A stretch of DNA of 23,259 bases from 13-2-20CM-68-14 sp046723355 (GCA_046723355.1 JBKOUJ010000069.1:1-23259); one strand, 5' to 3'; numbered from the stretch's first letter, positions 10,030-17,547 are shown. Translations and numbers: made by a program. Notes: generated from the sequence alone by a model not told the origin.

Positions 10030-10193
10030 GAGGGTTTGGCGGAACGGCGCTCGTCGCCGGCGTGCGCTGCTCGTTCCCTGGGGAGGACGCAGGGAGCGTC
10101 CATATCCGTAGATATGGGCGCGACTGAGGACGCTGCCAGGGGGCGAGCAGCGTGCGCCGGCGGCACAGACGCTGTTTCGCCAAACCCTCCTTA
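10027..10193. mobile_element. Palindromic element copy 1 (MITE-like or structured RNA)
   Basis: About 165 bp beginning TAGGAGGGTTTGGCG and ending with the inverted copy CGCCAAACCCTCCTTA, so it carries terminal inverted repeats and TA at each end. The outer stem pairs 10028-10048 with 10171-10191. After an asymmetric internal loop, 10056-10081 pairs with 10136-10160, with mismatches mostly of G-T type. The centre holds two small hairpins: GGACGC/GCGTCC (10085-10101) and CCATATC/GATATGG with a CGTA loop (10100-10117). It encodes no transposase. The matching copy is at 17376-17547; positions 10078-10126 are identical to it. The terminal AGGAGG is also a perfect Shine-Dalgarno sequence, but no conserved start codon follows (ACG here, ATG in copy 2). 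Confidence 0.85.
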
Positions 10194-10230
10194 GCCGGAC
10201 GGCCACCCGCGGCTCGGCCGTAGTCCATGC

Positions 10231-11724
10231 ATGCGAGCGTCGGTCGCGCTGGTTGCGCTGTCGGTGCTCGTGCTCGCCTCCTCCAGCAGCCGCGGCGCCG
10301 CAGACGGCGGAGGCTCACTCGCGCAACTGCGTCACCTGCCGGCAGGTCAGCAGAACTTCGGCGTCATCCTCGACGCGAAGAGTGGCCGCGCACTAGCCGC
10401 CTTCCGCGTCGACAACCCGATCCGCGCCGCGATTCCCGACGGCAGCGGCGGCTGGTACATCGGCGGCGGCTTCGTCCACGTGAACGGCGTACTCCGCAAA
10501 CGACTTGCGCACATCGACGGGAGCGGCCACCTCGACCCGCACTGGAAACCGGAGGCGAACGGCAACGGCGTCTCCGTTACGGCGCTCGCACGCCTCAAAT
10601 CGCGGCTCTACGTCGCCGGCGACTTCGCCCGGCTGGAGCACCGGCCGCGCTTTCACTTCGGCGCGCTCGACGTGGCTACCGCGCGGCTGCTTCCGAGGTG
10701 GCGACCGCAGCCGCGGCAACCGTTCGACGGGCAGGTTCTGCTGACGGCCGGAGACCAAGTCGTCGCCGGCGGCGGCGGCTGCTGCTCGGAGGCAGGCTCG
10801 TCCGTCTACGGGCTCGACGCCCGCGGCGGCGCGATCGACGCCACCTGGAAGCCGCACATCGGGCCGACGACGCTGACCGGCAGCGGCGTCTACCTCCTTG
10901 CCTCAGACGGACGCGGCGTGCTGATTCGAGGGCTCTTCGGCAGGCCGCACGGCCGCGTCGCCGTCGGCGAGATCGATCCAAGCCGCAGGCGGCTCACCCG
11001 CAAATGGCGTCCGGCGGCCTCGAAGCAGTGTCTCTGGTGCCAGCTGCTGGCGGCCGCGGTCGGCAGTGACCGCGTCTTCGGCAGCGTGAACGGCTCGGCC
11101 AATTATGCGCTCGTCTCGTTCAGCCGCCGCACCGGTGAGCTCGACCGCGGTTGGCGCGCCCACCTCTCCTCGGTTACCAGCTTCTACGGCGCCGTCTCCG
11201 CGACTGCAGTCGTCGTCGCAGGCGGCCGCGTCTATGTGACCGGGGACTTCGACCGCGTTGCCGGCGTCCGCCGGAACGGCTTCGCGGCGCTCGATCAAGC
11301 GAGCCCGCGCGCGCTCCCGTCCTGGCAACCGACGGCAGGAACCGTCTACGGCTCGCTGCTCGCGCCGTCCGCCGACCGGCTCCTGCTCGGCATCAGCCTT
11401 TCCCGTGAAACTCACTTCGACTTCACGGGTCTCAAGACGTTCGTCCCGATCCACAGACTCAGCGTCACGCTGGCAATGAGCGGCGCCGGCACGGTCAGGG
11501 TCGGCCTGGGGCGCCGCTGCAACTACGAACGCTGGACCCAGACAGCCCGCTGCAACGGCCCCGTCTTCCGCTGGCTCGACCACGTCACCTTCCGGCGAGC
11601 CGAACGCCGCCGCTACGGCCGCGCACTCCCCGTCCCACCGGGCCGTTACTTCGTCCGCTTCTTCCCCCGCGGAGACGGCGGCGCTCCGCAGGCCCCCTAC
11701 GACTTCCCGATCACCGTCCGGTGA
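10231..11724 (+). CDS. Secreted beta-propeller protein with delta-60-type repeats
   Basis: A 497-residue exported protein. Residues 1-25 are a signal peptide (VALVALSVLVLASS). The body is built of repeats of the form 'gWYIGGGFVHVNGVLRKRLAHIDGSGHLDPHWKPEANG' seen at about 70-110, 125-160, 175-215 and 320-360: a 'vyvgGdF..v.G..r...a.lD..g.ld..W.p' pattern typical of DUF5122/delta-60 beta-propellers. A CC pair lies near 184 and CLWC near 270. The last 90 residues form a separate beta domain (LSVTLAMSGAGTVRVG onward). Family proteins are extracellular and of unknown binding partner. The ATG at 10231 has no clear ribosome site; copy 1 of the palindromic element ends 37 nt upstream, so its promoter is likely within or next to that element. 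Confidence 0.8.
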   Translation: MRASVALVALSVLVLASSSSRGAADGGGSLAQLRHLPAGQQNFGVILDAKSGRALAAFRVDNPIRAAIPDGSGGWYIGGGFVHVNGVLRKRLAHIDGSGHLDPHWKPEANGNGVSVTALARLKSRLYVAGDFARLEHRPRFHFGALDVATARLLPRWRPQPRQPFDGQVLLTAGDQVVAGGGGCCSEAGSSVYGLDARGGAIDATWKPHIGPTTLTGSGVYLLASDGRGVLIRGLFGRPHGRVAVGEIDPSRRRLTRKWRPAASKQCLWCQLLAAAVGSDRVFGSVNGSANYALVSFSRRTGELDRGWRAHLSSVTSFYGAVSATAVVVAGGRVYVTGDFDRVAGVRRNGFAALDQASPRALPSWQPTAGTVYGSLLAPSADRLLLGISLSRETHFDFTGLKTFVPIHRLSVTLAMSGAGTVRVGLGRRCNYERWTQTARCNGPVFRWLDHVTFRRAERRRYGRALPVPPGRYFVRFFPRGDGGAPQAPYDFPITVR

Positions 11725-11734
11725 GCCTTTCCCT

Positions 11735-11838
11735 CGCGGAAAGTGCGCAGCACTTTCCGCGACCTAACGACCACGGGGTGCGAAACCCGCACCCCGCGAT
11801 CGGCCGTCAGTTGGCTTCGCCAGCCGCAGCGGCGAAGC
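11735..11838. terminator. Three consecutive hairpins between convergent genes
   Basis: Three perfect hairpins stand in a row between the stops of the propeller gene and glnA: CGCGGAAAGTGC/GCACTTTCCGCG with a GCA loop (11735-11761), CGGGGTGCG/CGCACCCCG (11774-11796) and GCTTCGCC/GGCGAAGC (11814-11838). None is followed directly by a T run, although TTTTT at 11856-11860 lies near the glnA stop. They most likely act as a two-way terminator or 3'-end protection for both genes. Confidence 0.6.
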
Positions 11839-11859
11839 GAGTCCAATATTTGCGCTTTT

Positions 11860-13224
11860 TCAGAGCACGGACAAGTACCGATCGACTTCCCAGCCCGTCA
11901 GCTGCACCCGGTACTCGTCCCATTCCTTTCGCTTCAGCTCCACGTAACGGTCGAAAATGTGCGGCCCGAGCGCCTTTCGGGCCAGTTCGGATTCCGCGAG
12001 CGCGTCGATCGCCTCGCCGAGAGTCTCCGGCAGCGAGACGATCCCCCGCTGGCGGCGCTGCTCGGGCGTCAGGTGGTAGAGGTTCGTCTCCATCGGGTCG
12101 GGCAGCTCGTAGCCCTGCTCGATCCCCTCGAGCCCGGCGTGCAGGAGTGCGGCGAAGGTCAGGTAGGGATTACAGGCCGGGTCGGGGCAGCGGATCTCGA
12201 CACGGGTCGCCTGCTCTGAGCCCGGCTTGTAGAGAGGAATCCGGATCAGCGCCGAGCGGTTGCGCTGCGACCACGCGACGTAGACCGGCGCCTCGTAACC
12301 CGGCACCAGCCGCTTGTAGGAGTTCACCCACTGCGCGAAGACAGCTGCGATCTCCCGCGCGTGGCGGAGCTGACCGGCGATGAAGGCCTTGCCGACGTCG
12401 GAGAGGTGCCACTTGTCGTCGCCGTCGAAGAAGGCGTTGCGCCCGTCGCTGAACAGCGACTGGTGAGTGTGCATCCCCGACCCGTTCTCACCGAAGATCG
12501 GCTTCGGCATGAAGGTGGCGTGGTAGCCCGCCTTCTTTGCGATCTCCTTGACGATCAGGCGGTACGTGACCGTGTGATCGGCCATCTCGAGCGCCGGGGC
12601 GTAGCGCATGTCGATCTCGTGCTGCGAGGGGCCGACCTCGTGGTGGACGTACTCGATCGGGATCCCCATCGACTCGAGCGCGCGGACGGTCTCCTGCCGC
12701 AGGCCGGACGCGGCGTCCATCGTCGTCATCGCGAAGTAGCCGCCCTCGTCCAGCGTCTCCGTGCCCTTGTCATCGCGGAACAGGAAGTACTCGAGCTCCG
12801 GCCCCACGTTGAAAGCGGCGAAGCCGAGCGAGCGCATCCGGTCGAGCGCCCGGCGCAGCACGTAGCGGGGGTCGCCCTCGTAGGGCTTGCCATCCGGCGT
12901 GACGATGTCGCAGATCATCCGCGCCATCTTCATCTCGCCCTCGCGGGCGGGCATCAGCTGGAAGGTGGCCGGATCGGGGATCGCGACCATGTCCGACTCC
13001 TCGATCGCGTTGAAGCCGGTGATCGACGAGCCGTCGAAGCCCATTCCGTCGTTCAGCGCCTCCTCGACCTCCGCCGGCGTGACGGCGAAGCTCTTCAGGT
13101 GACCCTCGATGTCGGTGAACCAGAGCAGCAGGAAGTCGATGTTCTCGTCCTGCAGCCGCTTCAGCGCCTCGCGGCGCGCCTCCGGATCGCTTGTAGCCCG
13201 GGCCCTGCTCTCGACCTGCGCCAT
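11860..13224 (-). CDS. glnA: Glutamine synthetase type I, alpha-like
   Basis: Makes glutamine from glutamate, ammonia and ATP as a dodecamer in the cytoplasm. The 454 residues carry the GSI signatures: FDGSSITGF and IEESDM in the N-terminal domain, VGPELEYFLF and HHEVGPSQHEID at the metal sites, KPIFGENGSGMHTHQSL at the ATP site, and RNRSALIRIP. There is no room for the beta-type insertion, and the tail (LPETLGEAIDALAES to GWEVDRYL) resembles the Bacillus/Thermotoga alpha type, which is feedback-inhibited rather than adenylylated. The Arg that in B. subtilis mediates feedback (GF.RIEESDM) is Ala here (GFNAIEESDM). The ATG at 13224 is preceded by GGGAGG at ideal spacing. Expression is probably governed by the leader hairpins at 13241-13307. 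Confidence 0.95.
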   Translation of the reverse strand: MAQVESRARATSDPEARREALKRLQDENIDFLLLWFTDIEGHLKSFAVTPAEVEEALNDGMGFDGSSITGFNAIEESDMVAIPDPATFQLMPAREGEMKMARMICDIVTPDGKPYEGDPRYVLRRALDRMRSLGFAAFNVGPELEYFLFRDDKGTETLDEGGYFAMTTMDAASGLRQETVRALESMGIPIEYVHHEVGPSQHEIDMRYAPALEMADHTVTYRLIVKEIAKKAGYHATFMPKPIFGENGSGMHTHQSLFSDGRNAFFDGDDKWHLSDVGKAFIAGQLRHAREIAAVFAQWVNSYKRLVPGYEAPVYVAWSQRNRSALIRIPLYKPGSEQATRVEIRCPDPACNPYLTFAALLHAGLEGIEQGYELPDPMETNLYHLTPEQRRQRGIVSLPETLGEAIDALAESELARKALGPHIFDRYVELKRKEWDEYRVQLTGWEVDRYLSVL

Positions 13225-13240
13225 TCGTAAACCTCCCTTG

Positions 13241-13279
13241 AAAAACACGAAAGCCCCAGGCGCCCGCGGCGCCTGAGGC
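13241..13279 (-). terminator. Intrinsic terminator in front of glnA
   Basis: On the minus strand, GCCTCAGGCGCC-GCG-GGCGCCTGGGGC (13279-13253) forms a 12-bp stem with one G-T pair, followed by TTTCGTGTTTTT (13252-13241). It ends about 16 nt before the glnA ATG. It may terminate the MFS operon and also act as the attenuator of glnA. Confidence 0.75.
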
Positions 13280-13307
13280 TGCGTCGCCTTCAGACTCCGG
13301 TCAGTCT
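13241..13307 (-). promoter_or_regulatory. glnA leader: two hexaloop hairpins overlapping a terminator
   Basis: Read on the minus strand. P1 is AGACT-GACCGG-AGTCT (13307-13292). With no linker, P2 is GAAGGC-GACGCA-GCCTC (13291-13275), a 5-bp stem with one bulged A and a six-base loop. The 3' arm of P2 is also the 5' base of the terminator, so P2 and the terminator exclude each other. The same order, spacing and P2 stem occur before glnII (17582-17651). Architecture as in ANTAR-controlled antitermination leaders; a nitrogen- or glutamine-sensing leader is the alternative. P1 overlaps the MFS stop codon, so transcripts arriving from the upstream operon would carry it. Confidence 0.6.
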
Positions 13308-14557
13308 ACAACAGCCCCGGCGGGTAGCTCCTGCAGCTCAGGCTCGCGCCCGTGATGCGCGATCGCGCGGCCGAAGAATCCCAGCGCCGGCGCGATCGCC
13401 AGCGATCCGCCCGTGAGCGCCGACCGAATCCCCCACACGTTGCCGAGCACGCCGAGGATGGGACCGCCGGCTGCCTCGCCGACCGCGTTCGCCTGGCCGG
13501 TAAGCGAGAAGACGGTCGCCCGGACGCTCGAGTCCGTGATCTGCTCGGTCAGCCAGGTGTCGAAGAGCGGATTCGCCATGTTGCGGGCGAAAAAGACGCC
13601 GAGGATCCCACCGATTGCCACCCAGGTCGAGCCCGCCAGGGCGAAGACGAGCATCGCGGCGAGCTCGAGGGACGTGAAGCCGAAGAGAAAGCGCGCAACC
13701 GCGCCTTGGCCAGCGCGCTCGACGCGCCTGATCAAGGTGCCGATCGCGGCGATGTTGAGGATCATTCCCGTGAGCCAGAAGATCCCGAACCACACGACCG
13801 GGCTGAGATGGCCGACAGCCGGGAGTCCGACGTCACGCAGGAAATGCGCCTCCTTCAGGCGGTCGAAGCCCTCGCTCGAAATGCCCATGAAGAGCTCGAC
13901 ACCGATGAGCAGCATGATGATCCGCTGGGCCCACGCGTAGCGGCTACCTCGCACCGCCGTCCTCCGGAGCTCGGCGAACGCCGATGCGCGCTCGTCCGGC
14001 GGCCGCCGGACGAACCCGGTCTCCGGCATCAGGAAGATGCACGCGAAGCCGATCAGGATCGAGAACGCGCCCGCAAGAACCACGCCTGCACGAAGGGACA
14101 GCGTCCCGACCCCGACCTGAATCAGCAGGCCCACGACTGAGCCGGCCTGACCGAACCGCGCCGCCCGCAGGAAGATCATGCCCACGCGGTCGACGCCGAC
14201 CTCGTCCGTGATCCACGCCTGCTGGGCACCGCTGATAAAGGTGGAGAAGAAGCCCCAGGAACCCCAGAGCGCGATGACCGCCCATGGGGCCGATACGAGC
14301 CCGACAGCGGCCCAGGCGGCGCCCGTGCCGAGGTAACCGATCACGAGCGAGAGCCGCCGGCTGTAGGTGTCGGCAACGATGCCGGTTGGGACTTCGAACA
14401 GGACGATTGCGGCCTCCATGGCCGTTCCCATCAGCAGGAGTTGGAGCGGGGAGAGGTGCAGGTCGTTGACGAGGTAGACGGCCGTCACGACCCAGGTCGG
14501 CAGGTGCAGGCCGAACGAGAGGCCGTAGTAGACCCTTGTCGCCGGCAGTCGCGTCAT
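13301..14557 (-). CDS. Major facilitator superfamily transporter
   Basis: A 418-residue inner-membrane protein with 10-12 hydrophobic helices in the usual two-bundle MFS layout. Between helices 2 and 3 the loop GIVADTYSRRLSLVIGYLG is the MFS motif A (G...D..SRR). Similar helices recur in the second half (GVFFARNMANPLFDTWL). The substrate cannot be told; the neighbouring ABC exporter genes and the lack of a sugar signature favour a drug/metabolite exporter. The ATG at 14557 has GAGGAAG 6 nt before it and shares ATGA with the small ORF upstream, so translation is coupled. Its 3' end contains P1 of the glnA leader. Confidence 0.85.
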   Translation of the reverse strand: MTRLPATRVYYGLSFGLHLPTWVVTAVYLVNDLHLSPLQLLLMGTAMEAAIVLFEVPTGIVADTYSRRLSLVIGYLGTGAAWAAVGLVSAPWAVIALWGSWGFFSTFISGAQQAWITDEVGVDRVGMIFLRAARFGQAGSVVGLLIQVGVGTLSLRAGVVLAGAFSILIGFACIFLMPETGFVRRPPDERASAFAELRRTAVRGSRYAWAQRIIMLLIGVELFMGISSEGFDRLKEAHFLRDVGLPAVGHLSPVVWFGIFWLTGMILNIAAIGTLIRRVERAGQGAVARFLFGFTSLELAAMLVFALAGSTWVAIGGILGVFFARNMANPLFDTWLTEQITDSSVRATVFSLTGQANAVGEAAGGPILGVLGNVWGIRSALTGGSLAIAPALGFFGRAIAHHGREPELQELPAGAVVD

Positions 14558-14730
14558 GCCGGCTTCCTCGCCAGCACCCAGAGGAACGCCGTTTTCATTG
14601 GAGCGATGAAGACGCCACCGGGCTTGAGCCAGCGGTGGAGCCGCCGTAGAAGCTCCATCCACTCGCCGAAGCGCGGCCCAAGCGCGTCGTCGGCTGCTTC
14701 GACGGTTTGGGCGCGCCGATCCGTGACCAT
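14554..14730 (-). CDS. Small methyltransferase-like fragment ORF (58 codons)
   Basis: A 58-residue reading frame placed between two real genes: it starts 4 nt after the permease stop and its TGA overlaps the ATG of the MFS gene. The segment RLHRWLKPGGVFIAP, then FLWVLARKP at the end, resembles the C-terminal beta strands of class I SAM-dependent methyltransferases ('l.pgG.l....' followed by a last strand). The SAM-binding part is absent, so it is either the remnant of a deleted methyltransferase gene or a small protein kept to couple translation across the operon. Resemblance is short and the call tentative. Confidence 0.45.
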   Translation of the reverse strand: MVTDRRAQTVEAADDALGPRFGEWMELLRRLHRWLKPGGVFIAPMKTAFLWVLARKPA

Positions 14731-14734
14731 GGCG

Positions 14735-15568
14735 TCAGCCCGAGCGCTTCAGCTTCCCGTGCCGTTTTGCGTGCCGCTCGCCGACGCCGAAGATGAACAG
14801 CCCGAGCGGGATCGCGACGACGCCGATCACGATCAAGGGCCAGATGTCGCCCCAGAGGGCTGCAACGCCCGCGCCGTTCAGGATCGCGTGCCGGATCCCT
14901 CGCAGCGCGTATGTCGCGGGCGAGATCGTCGACAGCCACTGCATCCACTGCGGCAGAACCGACACCGGGTAGTAGACGCCCGAGATCACAAGCAGGATCC
15001 CCTGGGCGATGAAGCCCATCTGCATTCCCTTCTCGGGCGAGATGAGCGGCAGGACCGCGGTCATCATCCCGATTCCGATGAACGAGACCGAGGCGACGGC
15101 CAGCACCACGAGGGCGGCCGCGAAGTTCGCGCCACCGAGGCTGAGGGAGAAGAAGCCCGCGATCACCGCGAAGAGAACGGCTGTGCGGATCACGCCGTAG
15201 ACGACGGCGAAGACGCCCATCCCGATCAGGTGGATCGGACGCGCCAGCGGCGCCATGAAGGTGTACTCGATGGTCCCCTCCCAGCGCTCCCAGGCGACCG
15301 TCTCGGTGAGGATCTCGAAGACAACGCCGAGGTACGACCAGATCACGGCGCCGATCAGCAGCGTCGTCGTGGCGCGATCGACGTCGATCTTGCCGCCGGC
15401 CGCCTCGACGCCCTTGGCGATGAAGACGATCGTGAGCGTGTTCGCGAGCGACCACACGAAGAACGCGAGCTCCCACCACGCGTAGCGCTTGACGAGGTAC
15501 GCGTTCCGCTCGAGCACTCCCGACAGCCCGATCAGCTCGTGGCGGAGCGTTACAGCGGCACCTCTCAT
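14735..15568 (-). CDS. ABC-2 type transporter permease
   Basis: A 277-residue membrane subunit of an ABC exporter, with about six helices: residues 30-52, 70-90, 115-140, 145-170, 180-200 and 240-265. The cytoplasmic loop ETVAWERWEGTIEYTFMAPLARPIH (G-T/E-Y-P region) is the ABC-2 hallmark that touches the ATPase, and SPATYALRGIRHAIL is typical of the C-terminal part. ABC-2 permeases export drugs, lipids or polysaccharides. Its ATG shares ATGA with the stop of the ATPase gene (15565-15568), so the two are one transporter. A short tail, RHAKRHGKLKRSG, is strongly basic. Confidence 0.9.
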   Translation of the reverse strand: MRGAAVTLRHELIGLSGVLERNAYLVKRYAWWELAFFVWSLANTLTIVFIAKGVEAAGGKIDVDRATTTLLIGAVIWSYLGVVFEILTETVAWERWEGTIEYTFMAPLARPIHLIGMGVFAVVYGVIRTAVLFAVIAGFFSLSLGGANFAAALVVLAVASVSFIGIGMMTAVLPLISPEKGMQMGFIAQGILLVISGVYYPVSVLPQWMQWLSTISPATYALRGIRHAILNGAGVAALWGDIWPLIVIGVVAIPLGLFIFGVGERHAKRHGKLKRSG

Positions 15569-16386
15569 GCAAACACACCCCTTTCGGAGTCTTCGTCTTC
15601 TTGCTCCTGCTCGAACTCACGTCCAGTGGCGGCGAAGAACGCCTCCTCCAGAGTCTCGGCTCGGTAACGCGCCTTCAGCTCGTCGGCCGGCTCCAGGCAG
15701 AGCAACCGGCCACGGTCGAGGATCCCGACCCGGTCGGCGAGCGCCTCCGCCTCGGCGAGGTCGTGCGTGCAGAGCAGGATCGTCGCGTCGTGCGAAACCC
15801 AGATCTCACGGATGAACTGCTGCACCTCCAGCTTCGAGCGCGGATCGAGCCCGGTGGTCGGCTCGTCGAGCAGCAGCAGGACCGGCGAAGTCAGGAGGGC
15901 GCGCGCGAGGGCGACCTTCTGCTGCATCCCGCGGGACAGGTGCTCCATCCCCTCGTGCCGGCGCCGGACCGGAAAGCCGACGCGCTCGAGGATCTCCGGG
16001 ATCTTTTCCCGGGTCTCGCCAGCAGTCATGCCATAGAAGCGCGCCGCGTAGCTGAGGTTCTCCTCCGAGGACATCTTCTTGAAGAAGGAGGCCTCGACCG
16101 AGACGCGGTTGACCAGCCGTTGCACGGTGCGCTGCTCGGCGAAGACGTCGTGGCCGAAGATGCGCGCGCTGCCGCCGTCGGGGAGGAGCAGGGTCGAGAG
16201 CAGGCGGACGAGCGTCGACTTGCCCGACCCGTTCTGGCCGAGGATCGCGACGCACTCGCCGCGCTCCATCGAGAAGCTGACGCCTTCCAGCGCCGCCACA
16301 CGCCGCCTGCGCCTCCGCAGGCCGGAGCGATCCGCGTCGCGACGGAAGAACTCCTTGCGCAGGTTGTGAACTTCTACGGCAAACAT
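15565..16386 (-). CDS. ABC-2 type transporter ATP-binding protein
   Basis: A 273-residue ATPase. Walker A is GQNGSGKST, the Q loop follows in SVEASFFKKMSSEENL, the signature is LSRGMQQKVALARAL (R in place of the usual second G), Walker B is LLLLDEPTTGLD, and the switch His is in LLCTHDLAEAE. A basic insertion near the start (GLRRRRRRVAALEGV) precedes the first strand, and the tail EQEQEDEDSERG is acidic. The start at 16386 has GGAG 7 nt upstream; a longer frame begins at 16428 but inside the leader hairpin. It is the first gene of an operon with the permease, the small ORF and the MFS gene. Confidence 0.93.
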   Translation of the reverse strand: MFAVEVHNLRKEFFRRDADRSGLRRRRRRVAALEGVSFSMERGECVAILGQNGSGKSTLVRLLSTLLLPDGGSARIFGHDVFAEQRTVQRLVNRVSVEASFFKKMSSEENLSYAARFYGMTAGETREKIPEILERVGFPVRRRHEGMEHLSRGMQQKVALARALLTSPVLLLLDEPTTGLDPRSKLEVQQFIREIWVSHDATILLCTHDLAEAEALADRVGILDRGRLLCLEPADELKARYRAETLEEAFFAATGREFEQEQEDEDSERGVFA

Positions 16387-16422
16387 GCTGCACTCCAGGC
16401 AAATCGGCGGGACACGAAACAG

Positions 16423-16448
16423 GCGCACCGCTCGCTGAGGCGGTGCGC
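16423..16448 (-). promoter_or_regulatory. Leader hairpin of the ABC operon
   Basis: GCGCACCGC/GCGGTGCGC, a perfect 9-bp stem with an 8-base loop, followed on the minus strand by CTGTTTCGTG. It lies 36 nt upstream of the ATPase start, in the divergent space with the protease gene. It may be a weak terminator or attenuator, or only protect the mRNA 5' end. No promoter boxes are convincing in 16387-16574. Confidence 0.4.
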
Positions 16449-16574
16449 GCGGAAACCGGTGTCAGCCGACGGGCAGCATTTGCGGCCACGATAGCGGCGG
16501 GTGCTCGTCGGCACAAGTCCCTGGGTCGAGGGACGCCGGTCGTTTCAGCAGCGCCGACATCACTCGAAGCCGCC

Positions 16575-17378
16575 ATGACTTTCGACGAAAGCTGGGATGA
16601 CGGCCGGCGGCCGCGGCTGCCGGGCACACCATTTGTCGCCGCGGTGGCGGGAGCGCTCGCACTCGCGGGCCTCGCCTACGCGCTGGTGCACGTCACTCGT
16701 TCGCTGAGCGCGGAGCGCGCGGCACGACACTCGGAGGTCGCGTCACTGAACCGCCGGCTGCGCGCGCTCGAGCTTCACAATGTCTCCCTCTCCTCGCGCG
16801 TCGGCAGCGCCGAGCGGTCGCTCAAACGGCGAGATGCGGGGATCGCGCCACTCGCGAAACGCGTCTTGCGCAGCGTCTTCACGGTCGAGACGGACGCCGG
16901 GCTCGGCACCGACTTCGTCGGCTGGCGGGACGCTGACACCACGTACTTGATCACAGCCGACCATGTCGTCAAGGACTCGAGCGCCAGCGTGACCCTGAGC
17001 CGGTCGAGCCAGTCGTGGCAAGGCGAGGTGACCGCGCAGGATGCGAAGAACGACCTCGCCGTGATCCGCCTGGACGCGCAGCCGGTGGGGGCCGATCCGC
17101 TCTGGCAGAAGCCGAGGCGCGGCGCACCGGCCGTCGGCGACGAGTTGCTCCTTGCCGGCAGCCCGTTCGGCCTCTCGGGGACGGTCACGACCGGCGTCGT
17201 CAGCCGCGTAACGAAGAAGCTGGTACAGACGGACGCGGCTGCAAACCCGGGGAACTCGGGCGGCCCCGCCGTAGACAAGCAGGGCCGGGTCGTCGGCGTC
17301 CTCGTCGCCGGGGGCGGTGAAAACATCAACTTCGCGATTCGGATCGACCGGATGTGCGCGAAGCTGCGCTCGTGCTAG
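16575..17378 (+). CDS. Membrane-anchored trypsin-like serine protease
   Basis: A 267-residue protein: short cytoplasmic tail (1-18), one transmembrane helix (19-41, FVAAVAGALALAGLAYALVHV), a predicted coiled coil (about 45-90, heptad-like SLSAERAARHSEV and SLNRRLRALE), then an S1C/HtrA-like protease domain outside the membrane. The triad is visible: H130 in ITADHVV, D160 in KNDLAVI, S228 in NPGNSGGP. No PDZ domain follows. The ATG at 16575 is preferred because it places the TM helix near the N-terminus; the frame is open from 16443. The end (MCAKLRSC*) is formed by TAG at 17376, the first bases of palindromic element copy 2. Probably envelope quality control. Confidence 0.85.
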   Translation: MTFDESWDDGRRPRLPGTPFVAAVAGALALAGLAYALVHVTRSLSAERAARHSEVASLNRRLRALELHNVSLSSRVGSAERSLKRRDAGIAPLAKRVLRSVFTVETDAGLGTDFVGWRDADTTYLITADHVVKDSSASVTLSRSSQSWQGEVTAQDAKNDLAVIRLDAQPVGADPLWQKPRRGAPAVGDELLLAGSPFGLSGTVTTGVVSRVTKKLVQTDAAANPGNSGGPAVDKQGRVVGVLVAGGGENINFAIRIDRMCAKLRSC

Positions 17379-17547
17379 GAGGGTTTGGCGGAATGGCGCT
17401 CGTCGCCGGCGTGCGCTGGTCGTTCGCTGGGGAGGACGCAGGGAGCGTCCATATCCGTAGATATGGGCGCGACTGCGTAACTAGGGCGGACGCCGGTGCG
17501 ATCAGCGTGCGCCGGCGGCACAGACGTTATTTCGCCAAATCCTCCTA
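17376..17547. mobile_element. Palindromic element copy 2
   Basis: About 170 bp from TAGGAGGGTTTGGCG to CGCCAAATCCTCCTA, flanked exactly by TA on both sides (17376-17377, 17546-17547). The 5' block 17375-17426 differs from copy 1 at 3 of 52 positions; 17427-17475 is identical over 49 nt; the 3' part differs more and is 5 nt longer. Two differences in the stem are matched on the other arm: T17394-A17529 replaces C10045-G10174, and G17419-T17502 replaces C10070-G10147. A frame opened by the ATG at 17393-17395 runs through the element but is not conserved in copy 1. The right end lies 16 nt before the proposed -10 box of glnII. Confidence 0.85.

Noticed and set aside
12361..13230. Plus-strand frame of 289 codons opposite glnA
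   Set aside because: Antisense shadow of glnA codons (VAD/RHL-rich), no ribosome site and no known domain.
13303..13308. TAGACT as a -10 box for glnA
   Set aside because: It overlaps the 5' arm of P1, so a transcript starting after it would lack the hairpin that is shared with glnII.
14441..15667. Plus-strand frame of 408 codons opposite the ABC permease
   Set aside because: Highly charged Asp/Arg/His-rich translation typical of the antisense frame of membrane genes; the opposite strand is clearly coding.
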